DNA of 54,978 nucleotides, from the IMG/VR virus record IMGVR_UViG_3300027963_000094, positions 1-54,978 of that record. One strand, given 5' to 3'. Below are positions 17,311-24,747 of this stretch, piece after piece (positions within the stretch are counted from its first letter, which is position 1; each line of letters begins with the position of its first letter). The translations under genes were made by a program, and so were the position numbers. The notes beneath the pieces were generated by a model. The model was not told the DNA's origin. It ran no database searches and saw nothing but the letters and a program-made list of their open reading frames with translations. The DNA comes from a virus.

Positions 17311-18738
17311 TTAGACGGCGTAGGGGTTTACCCGCTTAGGACGATCTTCTTCGTAGTCGTCATCCGGATTGTATACCGGGTCGATGGAAATTAACCCTAA
17401 GTCTCGCAAAAGCCTTAACGCCTGAGATGTGGAGTCCACCAAGTCATCGTGCCGGACTTCGGGGAAGGCGCATAGCTGGCTGATCAAAGGCTCGGCCCAA
17501 TCACGAGCCATGCCTGCGTTGACCGAGGACTCGGGAATGTAGACACGGCCTTTGGCTATGATGGGAGCCACGATGTTGAGGCGTGTAGTCTTGTCCGCGT
17601 TCCCGGGATTGTAGCTTCTCACAGGCAGACCGGCGCGTTGCAGATCTTGGATAAGCTGCGTGCCGGCGGACTTGTCCTCGATGAGGATCATGTCTACTTT
17701 TTTCCCGTGACCAAACTCATTCTCATCACCGTAAATGGCGGTGGACTCCTCGATCACCTTAGGTCGCAGTTCAGGATACTGCATGTACTCCTCCCAGCAG
17801 TCGATGAGCATAACACTCATAGCCTTGTCGGGACTTGGCCTAAAGATACCCCACACCGTGCAGGCCGTCGGGTCATTCTTGGTCTTGTCACTGGTCGCGC
17901 AGTCATAAGACTGAAGCACGTACTCAAATCTAGGCAGCGGCTTCTCGTTGTCCCATAGCTTGAACCAGTCACGCTTGATGATGCCAGCCTCTTCAGGATC
18001 TAGAATCTCGGCGTAGATCTCTTGGCGTCCGAGCTTCGTACCCTCGTACTGCAGGATCTGCGCTTTGAACGATGGGGCGAGGTTGTGGATGTTGTCGTAC
18101 GTGCTGGCCTTGGTACATATCACATCCTCCCCATCTCTGTTCACCAGATCCACGATCAATGGCTTAGGCTTAGGCGTTGTGGTGCATAGCATCTTAGGCT
18201 TCTGACCTAAGCGCATACCAAACTGAATCATGTCCCAGGATTCGTCAAGGTAGTCCCATGCAGCAAGCTCGTCGAACCAGCCTCCATGGAATTGCGGACC
18301 GCGGAATCGTGAGGGCTCAGACGCCGGAATCCCCTTGATCAGCGACCCGTTAATGAGGACTATCTCATGCAAGGATCGCGTGTAGTGGTGAATCAGCTGC
18401 TCTGGGATCACCGTTGTCAAACCTGAGTCGCCTTCGAAGCAAACGTCGCGGACATCGGATGATGTAGGCGCGGAGACTAACCATCGAGTCTTAGGATGCG
18501 TCCAAGCTTCGTACCATAGCCACTCTGCAGCTGCGCGAGTCTTGCCTGCGCCTCGGCCTGCGAGTAAAAGCCATACAGTCCACCAATCTCCGGGTGGAGG
18601 AATTTGATGGTCATTGGCAATTCTGAGCCAATCTTGTCGAGCCTTGTGCACAGCTTTGCGCTCATCCGCCATGAGGTTAAGATCAGGACCCTTGCGGATC
18701 CGATCGGCGAACTCACTTGCTCTTGCTTGACTTAGCAT
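17311..18738 (-). CDS. terL: Terminase large subunit
   Basis: This 475-residue protein has the full ATPase-nuclease plan. Walker A is GRGAGKT (61-67) and Walker B is WFDELAAW with D156 and E157. The coupling motif is CTTTPKPKP at ~residue 186. A C-terminal RNase H-like nuclease has SYDCATSDKTKND (~280), ILIEDKSAG (~355) and RHDDLVDSTSQAL (~430), whose Asp and Glu residues are the expected metal ligands. It cuts and pumps concatemeric DNA into the prohead through the portal. It overlaps terS by 26 bp and lies 14 bp before the giant gene. The subtype, and with it cos or headful packaging, cannot be told by eye. Confidence 0.93.
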   Translation of the reverse strand: MLSQARASEFADRIRKGPDLNLMADERKAVHKARQDWLRIANDHQIPPPGDWWTVWLLLAGRGAGKTRAAAEWLWYEAWTHPKTRWLVSAPTSSDVRDVCFEGDSGLTTVIPEQLIHHYTRSLHEIVLINGSLIKGIPASEPSRFRGPQFHGGWFDELAAWDYLDESWDMIQFGMRLGQKPKMLCTTTPKPKPLIVDLVNRDGEDVICTKASTYDNIHNLAPSFKAQILQYEGTKLGRQEIYAEILDPEEAGIIKRDWFKLWDNEKPLPRFEYVLQSYDCATSDKTKNDPTACTVWGIFRPSPDKAMSVMLIDCWEEYMQYPELRPKVIEESTAIYGDENEFGHGKKVDMILIEDKSAGTQLIQDLQRAGLPVRSYNPGNADKTTRLNIVAPIIAKGRVYIPESSVNAGMARDWAEPLISQLCAFPEVRHDDLVDSTSQALRLLRDLGLISIDPVYNPDDDYEEDRPKRVNPYAV

Positions 18739-19183
18739 CAGCTTGGCGCGTAGCTAGGAGATCATCCAACAAGGCTTGTGAGAAGTCATGCACCATGTCG
18801 ACTTGAACTGGCCCGTCATTCTTGCCTGTGACCTCGAGCTTAGAGTTCTCACGGTACTGATCAGGGAAACGCGCCGACATACTACGACTCCACAACCCAG
18901 TGTTAAGTCTCGGCCCGCCAGGGTTCTCAACCATGTGATTCTGTGCGAGTTCTTCCCAGTAACACAGCGCATCAAGTCGTGCTTCTTCCAATGCAGCCCG
19001 AAAATCGTCGTGTGCGCCTTCCCAGTTTTGGAGATTGCGCCATCCGATGTTAAGCTTCGATGCGATTTGCCAACGCGATAAGCCCTCTTTGCCAAGAGCT
19101 GCGATTTGCTCGCAGTATGCAGGGTCGTACTTTGAAGGACGGCCCAAGAACTTACCGTTCTCAGATTGTGTCTTTGTAGTCAT
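18713..19183 (-). CDS. terS: Terminase small subunit (HTH DNA-binding)
   Basis: This 156-residue protein has a helix-turn-helix at residues ~28-60 (GLSRWQIASKLNIGWRNLQ). A RAALEEARLDALCYWEELAQ helix follows for oligomerisation, then a Gly/Pro-rich linker and an acidic tail. Small terminase subunits recognise packaging sites and recruit TerL. The N-terminal GRPSKYDPAYCEQIAAL start is typical of the family. It lies directly downstream (minus direction) of the GGTAAC repeat region at 19233-19390, so those repeats could serve as its binding site or as a promoter or origin. Confidence 0.85.
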   Translation of the reverse strand: MTTKTQSENGKFLGRPSKYDPAYCEQIAALGKEGLSRWQIASKLNIGWRNLQNWEGAHDDFRAALEEARLDALCYWEELAQNHMVENPGGPRLNTGLWSRSMSARFPDQYRENSKLEVTGKNDGPVQVDMVHDFSQALLDDLLATRQADAKSSKSK

Positions 19184-19232
19184 GTGCGGATTGTAATCCT
19201 AGAGTTGGAAGTGTGTACATTTTATTGCTGCA

Positions 19233-19390
19233 GGTAACGGTAACAAGGTAACATATGGTCCAGAAAACTATATAGCTATACACTATTACTATATATACTA
19301 TACTTTATAAAATAATAGTTACCTACTGTTACCTTGTTACTATTCAATCCAGATAAGGCTTTCAGAAGTAACAGTTTGGTAACAGGTAAC
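19233..19390. other. GGTAAC repeat cluster around AT-rich core (candidate origin or operator)
   Basis: The 219-bp gap between terS and the primase gene holds at least eight copies of GGTAAC or its complement. GGTAAC or a one-base variant is at 19233, 19239, 19247, 19367, 19378 and 19385. GTTACC or GTTACT is at 19318, 19328 and 19336. The 14-base unit at 19239-19252 and its near-complement at 19328-19341 (13 of 14) form inverted arms around a 65-bp, almost pure A/T core with TATATAGC and TATATATAC runs. Iterons beside an AT-rich melt zone next to a primase-helicase are typical of replication origins. A terS promoter-operator is the alternative. Confidence 0.5.
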
Positions 19391-19402
19391 AAGTGCTTGA
19401 CA

Positions 19403-21490
19403 TCAGAAACTACCATTTTGCTCCAATTCACGCTGCAGTGCGTCCTCTGTTCTCGTGACAACCTGTGACCAAGTCGGCTCGACCCTTCGAGCTAATGTTA
19501 CCTCAGACGTGATAAACGTGGTGTAGCGTGAAGGTTTACCATGCACTTTTATGAGCTTACTTGGATCAATTGTCCCTTGCGGTTGCAAAGCCTTACGTAT
19601 GTATTGCGCTTTGGCTCGGCTATCGTGGCCCCAACGCTCACATAAAACCTGCAGCTGGGGCGCGGTGAACGCCGCCATCCCTTCAAGGTGATCATTGACC
19701 CAAGCTTTAAGCTCTAATGCAAAAGCTTCAAGTGGAGTCTTGGAAAGCTGGATCGCAGTCTCACGATACTGAGTCTTTGGTGCAGCTTGCTTGCAATCAA
19801 AGCCAGATATATCACGATTCATGTACCAGTTAAGCATGATGCCAAAGCCCTGCTGCGCCTTGGCCCAGCGCATTAAAGCCACGACCTTGGGATGTGTTTC
19901 TTGGTTGGACAAGCTAGCCGGACTATAGATAGCTTCACGCCTTGCGGTATCCCCCATGTGCGTGACGTAGCTCTTATTTGTCGTGAATACGAAGTTGATG
20001 TAGTTGGTGATGGCGTACTGAGCGCCGTACTTATTGTTGATGGTGAGCTCATTAGATGTGATGTAGTTCTTAAGCTTCGCCGAGTGGTCATCACGATCAG
20101 ACGATGGTTCGTTCACGACTATGAAGATCTTACCCTTTAACATGCCGTTGAAGTTGCCAAATAGCTCATCAGGCCCGATGATAGCAGCAGGCCCGCCGTC
20201 CCCAATGCCTAGCATCTCGGCTATAAACTCGGCGATGGCTGATTTGCCGATGCCCTCAATGGAAGAAGCAAACTGCGGTGTGGTGTAGTTCCTTCTCCAT
20301 GGGAATTGTACAACATTGGCCACCCAGTTATGCCAGTAGTCGGCAAAAGCAGGCTCATCACGAAAGAAGTATTGGCAAAACTCAAGGTAAGGTGTAGGAT
20401 CACCCACGGTAGGCTCGTTGGACCAGTTCTTGAACAGGTTGTAATGCCTTGTCGGGGTGATAGTAAGCCCTTGATACTCGGGAAACATGCCTACGCCATC
20501 CAGATCACACCGCTTTGCCCAGTCCTTATAGGCATCCAAGATGTAGATGGTCTTGCTACTGGTGCCACCATTAGGCCGCTGTGTAACTTGCACGAAGTAA
20601 TCCTGCGCTGCGTCTATACGAGCCTTGTTCCAGCCAAGTATTAAGCCGTCTTTGAGTCTGATCACATCGCCGTTGATGAGGGCGTACTGCGTTTTGAACT
20701 CATAAAGCTTGGTTTCCAAAGTGTCGATGCCGTTCATCACCGTGCTAGTGCTGGTGAGGACTTGGCCAAGATTGCCGCCGGCTTGTAGGTGGTCATCAAT
20801 GGCGTACTTGGTGCCCTTACCAGCTCCGAACCTGCCAACACGGCAAAGGTGTACCTCAGCCCCTAGCCCTCGAAGCGTGACAGCAAGCTTGGTTTCGGCC
20901 ATGCCAACCTGTTCATTGGGCTCACCATCCTCGCCTGCTCCATCGTAGTCGAAGACAATATAGACCTTGCGGTGCTTCTCAGCAAAGCTGGTCTTACGCT
21001 GCCAAATGATCTTCATCAGGTCTTTGTGAAGGTGTAAACCAGATTTGTCAGTCCAACTTGTAACACCGGCTAAACCTAATGTGGCGTAGTTAAGGGTGTC
21101 CTTGCTGATTTGCTTGGTAATGGCCCATGTCTTGAACTCACCTTCGGTGATGATGATAGGAACATCTACGTCCTGCGCGACCTGCTTCCAACCTATGGTG
21201 GGTGGAAAGTATACGTGGCTTCCGCTGGCTCGAGCCTGAGAATACTTCATTTTGCCCTTCGGTGTCAGTATCCTGACCCGATTAAAGCCGGTTTCTTGGC
21301 CCAGCATATCAAAATACGGGATTTTGATGCTCCACTCACGAGTGTGGCCTAGTAATTGGTAACATTCCTCGGGGTCAAGCAAAGATAGGCCCAGCGCCTG
21401 TATATCTTTGTCCTCAAATGCCCTTGCCGCTAGGAAGTTAGTGTATAATTCTGTCGGCTGTGTTGTTAGTGCTGCAAAACCTGATGACAT
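19403..21490 (-). CDS. Replicative primase-helicase (Toprim-like plus SF3-type ATPase)
   Basis: This 695-residue protein is likely bifunctional. Residues ~110-250 have a Toprim-like core: IIITEGEFKTW with E116, then YIVFDYDGAG with D181 and D183. This fits a DUF3854-type domain. Residues ~380-590 form a virus-type (D5/DUF5906-like) helicase: QFASSIEGIGKSAIAEFIA is a Walker A variant and FIVVNEPSSDRDD is a Walker B-like segment. ITNYINFVFTTNK is motif C. It would prime and unwind DNA at the fork with the family A polymerase at 25539-27359. It is the only replication gene on the late strand and diverges from the early plus operon across a 447-bp spacer. Its C-terminus abuts the GGTAAC cluster. 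Confidence 0.8.
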   Translation of the reverse strand: MSSGFAALTTQPTELYTNFLAARAFEDKDIQALGLSLLDPEECYQLLGHTREWSIKIPYFDMLGQETGFNRVRILTPKGKMKYSQARASGSHVYFPPTIGWKQVAQDVDVPIIITEGEFKTWAITKQISKDTLNYATLGLAGVTSWTDKSGLHLHKDLMKIIWQRKTSFAEKHRKVYIVFDYDGAGEDGEPNEQVGMAETKLAVTLRGLGAEVHLCRVGRFGAGKGTKYAIDDHLQAGGNLGQVLTSTSTVMNGIDTLETKLYEFKTQYALINGDVIRLKDGLILGWNKARIDAAQDYFVQVTQRPNGGTSSKTIYILDAYKDWAKRCDLDGVGMFPEYQGLTITPTRHYNLFKNWSNEPTVGDPTPYLEFCQYFFRDEPAFADYWHNWVANVVQFPWRRNYTTPQFASSIEGIGKSAIAEFIAEMLGIGDGGPAAIIGPDELFGNFNGMLKGKIFIVVNEPSSDRDDHSAKLKNYITSNELTINNKYGAQYAITNYINFVFTTNKSYVTHMGDTARREAIYSPASLSNQETHPKVVALMRWAKAQQGFGIMLNWYMNRDISGFDCKQAAPKTQYRETAIQLSKTPLEAFALELKAWVNDHLEGMAAFTAPQLQVLCERWGHDSRAKAQYIRKALQPQGTIDPSKLIKVHGKPSRYTTFITSEVTLARRVEPTWSQVVTRTEDALQRELEQNGSF

Positions 21491-21521
21491 AGTGCTTTTC
21501 TTTGCAAGTTGCCTACTTTAT

Positions 21522-21549
21522 AAGGGTCTAGACTTACCTCTAGATCCTT
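21522..21549 (+). terminator. Terminator-like hairpin upstream of early genes
   Basis: AAGGGTCTAGA (21522-21532), a six-base loop and TCTAGATCCTT (21539-21549) pair over 11 positions with one G-U in the plus-strand RNA. The run TCTTTTT follows. In minus-strand RNA the same pair is a C-A mismatch, so the plus orientation is favoured. No plus-strand gene lies upstream, so what it would stop is unclear. Confidence 0.5.
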
Positions 21550-21848
21550 TCTTTTTGCCTGTGTGCAGGCTATATTGAGTGTGGCGGTGCTCGGCCAATG
21601 GTGGCCATGCGTAATGTCAATAGTCATAATGTTCCAATTTATCAATAAAAATCTACCCTGTACGGCAGACGGTGGGGTAAGTAATATACATCAGCTGCGG
21701 TGGCGGTCAAAAGTATTTCTTTTCGGTCTTTTGAGTAACTGTTACCTCGAGAAACAAAAGTATACAGAAGCACTAACTGCTGCAGTTTTTGAAAACACAG
21801 GTATTCAAAAATAAATGCAAAAAAGTTGAAAATAATTGCAAAAACCTG

Positions 21849-21876
21849 TTTTCAATCACGAGAATGGCTATATAAT
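21849..21876 (+). promoter_or_regulatory. Sigma70-type early promoter
   Basis: A perfect -10 TATAAT (21871-21876) lies 16 bp after TTTTCA (21849-21854), four of six matches to the -35 consensus. The transcript would begin just before the stem-loop at 21881-21909 and read into the DUF932 gene. This is the strongest plus-strand promoter I see and probably drives immediate-early genes using host RNA polymerase. Confidence 0.65.
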
Positions 21877-21880
21877 TCAC

Positions 21881-21909
21881 TTACAGCAACAAACTTCAGA
21901 TTGCTGTAA
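21881..21909 (+). promoter_or_regulatory. 5' leader stem-loop of the early transcript
   Basis: TTACAGCAA (21881-21889) and TTGCTGTAA (21901-21909) are a perfect 9-bp inverted repeat with an 11-base loop, directly after the promoter. It would cap the 5' end of the mRNA and could protect it from decay. The 33374-33390 leader carries a second, unrelated-sequence stem at the same place. Confidence 0.55.
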
Positions 21910-21937
21910 CTTAACTGACTTTTGAAAGGTATTTATC

Positions 21938-22900
21938 ATGGCACACTTAATCGCAAACACAATCTCCGGCAAGGCTGCAATCGCTTACGTTGGTGAAACT
22001 CCATGGCACGGTCTTGGCCAGCAGTTGACTGCTGACTCATCCATTGAAACATGGGCCGAAGAATCTGGCCTTGACTTCCAATTGGCTACCGCTGATGTGC
22101 AGTTCACTCCTCCAGCCAGTGTGTGGAACGGCTTCAAGGCGCAGGCCCTGCCTTATGACGGCAAGAAAGTAATGTATCGCACAGACAGCAACTTGCCTTT
22201 AGGCTTGGTGTCTAGCCAATACAAGATCGTTCAGCCGATCGAGGTCCTCGAATTCTTCCGCGACATGGTCGGCAATATTGCTCACCTTGAAACAGCCGGC
22301 GTCCTACGCAATGGCGCGCATTACTGGGCCCTCGCCAAGATGGATGGCGAGTTCAACATTGCAGGCGATAAGGTTAACCAATATCTCTTATTGGCTAGCT
22401 CCGCTGATGGCTCTCTGGCCACTCAGGCTCGCCTCACCAGCGTTCGTGTTGTATGTAATAACACTTTGCAGCTGGCACAGCAAAAAGGCAAGGCCAACGT
22501 CAGCGTTCGTCACAACTCCATCTTCCGCCCCGAGGCCATCAAGGCCGAGTTGGCCAACAGCAACGAAACATTCCGCATGTTCGAGCAAACGGCCAAGTTC
22601 TTGGCTTCAATCAAGGTTGGCTCCACACAGGCACAGGCCATCTTCACCAAGATCCTTGGCGGCGATGAAAAGAATCCTTCACGCGCAGCAGCCAGAGCAT
22701 TGGCTCTCTTCGAAGGTGCAGGCATTGGCGCTGAGTTGGAATCAGCCAAAGGCACAGCATGGGGCGCTTTAAATGCCGTCACTCAGCTGATGGATTGGGA
22801 AACAGCTCGCACCGGCGATGCGCGGTTGGCCAATGCTTGGTTTGGCGGCGGTGTGAATGTTAAGCAACAAACTGTTGACGCCCTCTTGGCATTGTCATAA
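21938..22900 (+). CDS. DUF932 phage/plasmid-like protein
   Basis: This 320-residue protein matches the DUF932 (phage/plasmid-like, TIGR03299) family. It has ETPWHGLGQQLTADSSIETW at ~20-40, PLGLVSSQYKIVQPIEVLEF at ~86-105 and VRVVCNNTLQLA at ~170. These blocks are constant in the family. Its function is not established. It is common in phages, plasmids and integrative elements. As the first early gene, with a strong leader (TTGAAAGGT before ATG 21938) and codons richer in G/C than its surroundings, it is probably made early and abundantly. A hairpin terminator follows, so it may be expressed above its downstream neighbours. Confidence 0.85.
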   Translation: MAHLIANTISGKAAIAYVGETPWHGLGQQLTADSSIETWAEESGLDFQLATADVQFTPPASVWNGFKAQALPYDGKKVMYRTDSNLPLGLVSSQYKIVQPIEVLEFFRDMVGNIAHLETAGVLRNGAHYWALAKMDGEFNIAGDKVNQYLLLASSADGSLATQARLTSVRVVCNNTLQLAQQKGKANVSVRHNSIFRPEAIKAELANSNETFRMFEQTAKFLASIKVGSTQAQAIFTKILGGDEKNPSRAAARALALFEGAGIGAELESAKGTAWGALNAVTQLMDWETARTGDARLANAWFGGGVNVKQQTVDALLALS

Positions 22901-22903
22901 TAT

Positions 22904-22933
22904 TTTTGGGGGTACCTCACACGGCCCCCAAAA
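22904..22933 (+). terminator. Rho-independent terminator after the DUF932 gene
   Basis: TTTTGGGGG (22904-22912) and CCCCCAAAA (22925-22933) form a 9-bp stem with a 12-base loop, beginning 3 bp after the stop codon. The following TTGTTGT is only partly T-rich, so termination may be leaky or act in both directions. Confidence 0.7.
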
Positions 22934-22997
22934 TTGTTGTACAATTTAATCTCACGTTACTAGTCCTCCTGTTTTTTTGATTATTGAAAGGTATTGT

Positions 22998-23510
22998 ATG
23001 AACATCTTTTTCTTACACCATCTGCCCAGCATTGCGGCAGTTATGCATTGCGACAAGCATGTCGGCAAAATGCTTATCGAATCATGCCAGCTGCTTGCAA
23101 CTGCGCATCACTTCTACGGCAACGGCGACAAAGTATCCTATCGCCCCACGCATGCCAATCACCCCTCAGCCGTCTGGGTTCGCGAATCACGGTTGCATTA
23201 CAACTGGGTCAGCGATCTTGCACGTTTCCTTGGCCGTGAATTCAAGTACCGCTATGGCCACGGCCACAAAAGCAATGATGTACTACACGCCGAATTATTA
23301 GTGTGCCCCGAGGCCATGCTCATGCTTCCTACCAAATGGTCTCCACCTACATTGGCAATGCCCGATGAATTCAAAAGCAACGACCACGTCGCATCATATC
23401 GTCGCTATTACGCTAGCAAAATTGCTACCATGCCGCTTGTGTACAACAAAGGCAAAGACCAGCAGCCATTGTGGTTGCAAGACTTACTCAACCAAGTGGA
23501 GGCCGTATGA
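22998..23510 (+). CDS. Conserved phage protein of unknown function (MNIFF-CDKHV family)
   Basis: This protein has 170 residues from ATG 22998, preceded by GAAAGGT. That start is preferred over 22977, which lacks a ribosome-binding site. The N-terminus MNIFFLHHLPSIAAVMHCDK leads into KHVGKMLIESCQLLATAHHF. A THANHPSAVWVRESRLHYNW block follows, then RYGHGHKSNDV and a C-terminal YRRYYASK. I recall many phages with this MNIFxL-CDKHV-KM-E and NHPSxxWVR pattern, always without a proven function. The conserved His, Cys and Asp residues suggest metal binding. It may be a DNA-modifying or nucleotide enzyme, but I cannot name one. Its stop overlaps the next start (ATGA). Confidence 0.75.
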   Translation: MNIFFLHHLPSIAAVMHCDKHVGKMLIESCQLLATAHHFYGNGDKVSYRPTHANHPSAVWVRESRLHYNWVSDLARFLGREFKYRYGHGHKSNDVLHAELLVCPEAMLMLPTKWSPPTLAMPDEFKSNDHVASYRRYYASKIATMPLVYNKGKDQQPLWLQDLLNQVEAV

Positions 23511-23959
23511 CTAAAACTGTAACCATCCCTCTTATCGAGCTGCAGGAAATCTACCAAGGCCTTGAGGCTTTTGTCATTGACGCACCTGCTGATGCCATTG
23601 TCTTGGCGTCGTGGAAAGAGCAATTGGAATTGCGCATGGCAGCAGCACGCGCCCTTGGCCACCTCAGCGCATACGTTATTTACGCAACACCAAAACCTAC
23701 TATGCCAGATGAATACGAATACTCCTTAGATCACTATGGCTTAGACAATTGGCAAGCCGAGTGGGGTGATGGTGATATTGAACGCGACATTGTTGTTATG
23801 TATACCCCTACGCATCGCGGTTTTGACTACTGCGTTTTAATGGATGGCAATGACATTACAGCAACGCTTAACCCAGCCAACCGCAATGCGTATGAGGCGC
23901 ACATGTCAAAAGAATGCGCAGCCCGCGCTGCAACAGCAAATGATTATGCATATGACTAA
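23507..23959 (+). CDS. Hypothetical early protein
   Basis: This protein has 150 residues from ATG 23507, which overlaps the previous stop by 4 bp and has GGAGG upstream. The N-terminal half is helical (LIELQEIYQGLEAFVID). The C-terminal half is rich in Asp, Tyr and Trp (DEYEYSLDHYGLDNWQAEWG), with a strand pair around DYCVLMDGNDITATLNP. I do not recognise a domain. It may be an early host-takeover or accessory protein. It overlaps the MazG-like gene by 8 bp. Confidence 0.6.
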   Translation: MTKTVTIPLIELQEIYQGLEAFVIDAPADAIVLASWKEQLELRMAAARALGHLSAYVIYATPKPTMPDEYEYSLDHYGLDNWQAEWGDGDIERDIVVMYTPTHRGFDYCVLMDGNDITATLNPANRNAYEAHMSKECAARAATANDYAYD

Positions 23960-24359
23960 TTCAGAAAAGGTATTGGCATTCCGTCGCAAGATGGGTTTGC
24001 CAATCTCCACTACACCTACTCTGCTCTCGTCTGAGCAGGCCAGTTACTTTGCTCGCTTCATCATGGAAGAGCTTAGTGAATACCTTCGTGCTTGCGAGGA
24101 GAATAGCCTTGTTGATGCTGCTGATGCTTTGGTCGATCTTGTCTACGTCACCATGGGTTGCAGCCATGCTATGGGGTTACCTTTTGACCAGCTTTTTAAT
24201 GTGGTACACGAAGCAAACATGAACAAAGAACCAGCCAATGATTACATTAGGTCATTGCGCGGCTCACAATACGACGTCATCAAGCCCATGGGTTGGCAAG
24301 CCCCTGAGGCCATGATGTTGGCCATCATACAAACAGAACAACAGAAAGCAAAGCCATGA
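23952..24359 (+). CDS. MazG-like NTP pyrophosphohydrolase
   Basis: This protein has 135 residues from ATG 23952, chosen because it overlaps the upstream stop by 8 bp and begins the conserved region. It has the all-alpha NTP pyrophosphatase signature: EELSEY with E39, E40 and E43, and then VDAADALVDLVYVTMG with D55, D58 and D62 as Mg2+ ligands. VVHEANMNK follows. Such enzymes hydrolyse nucleoside triphosphates to monophosphate and pyrophosphate. Its specificity cannot be read from the sequence. dCTP removal would fit the dCMP hydroxymethylase cassette at 30615-33202, as T4 gp56 does for T4, but dUTP or other house-cleaning is equally possible. Confidence 0.75.
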   Translation: MTNSEKVLAFRRKMGLPISTTPTLLSSEQASYFARFIMEELSEYLRACEENSLVDAADALVDLVYVTMGCSHAMGLPFDQLFNVVHEANMNKEPANDYIRSLRGSQYDVIKPMGWQAPEAMMLAIIQTEQQKAKP

Positions 24360-24721
24360 ACATTAAAGAATTGATTGATGATTACGTTGCAACTAAAAAT
24401 GCGCGTGAAGAACTTTCTACTACAATCAAAGACATGACGGCCAAGCTCGGTCGCCTTGAAGGTGACATCATGGCCCTTATGTCTGATGCAGGCATTAGCC
24501 AAGCGGCATCCGATAAAGCATCATGCTCTATGAAAATGACCAAGCACCCTGCCATCAAAGATTGGCAAGCTTTTTACGGCTATGTCGCACAGACAAGCCA
24601 ATTCGAATTGCTGCATAAGCGGCTTTCCTCAACAGCCTTCCGTGAGCGGTGGGAAGCTGGTGAGGCCATCCCCGGGACCGAAGCATCTGAGGTCTGGGAA
24701 CTTACCGTTCGTCGTAAATAA
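24356..24721 (+). CDS. Conserved phage early protein, unknown
   Basis: This 121-residue protein has a coiled-coil N-terminus (residues 1-45, TIKDMTAKLGRLEGDIMALM). A PAIKDWQAFYGYVAQTSQF segment follows, then LLHKRLSSTAFRERWEAGEA and IPGTEASEVWELTVRRK at the C-terminus. The block around HKRLSSTAFRERW with IPG is familiar from phage replication regions, with no function assigned. It starts within the stop of the MazG-like gene (ATGA). A structural partner of the next gene's product is possible, but not shown by the sequence. Confidence 0.65.
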   Translation: MNIKELIDDYVATKNAREELSTTIKDMTAKLGRLEGDIMALMSDAGISQAASDKASCSMKMTKHPAIKDWQAFYGYVAQTSQFELLHKRLSSTAFRERWEAGEAIPGTEASEVWELTVRRK

Positions 24722-24747
24722 TCTCTTGTTTAACTTTAAGGAATTGT

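Larger units (their letters stand above)
21491..21937. other. Divergent intergenic region between primase-helicase and the early operon
   Basis: This 447-bp spacer has no convincing gene. It contains an 11-bp inverted repeat at 21522-21549 followed by a T run, and an AGTAAC/GTTACC pair at 21734-21746. An inverted repeat GAAAACACAGGT (21791-21802) and ACCTGTTTTC (21844-21853) flanks an A-rich stretch. The plus-strand promoter lies at 21849-21876. A weak minus-strand promoter candidate (TTGGCC, 18 bp, TATAGC) ends at 21569. Confidence 0.6.

Noticed and set aside
21563-21814. Plus-strand ORF of 83 residues in the divergent spacer
   Set aside because: It has no ribosome-binding site or recognisable domain, and it overlaps likely control elements.
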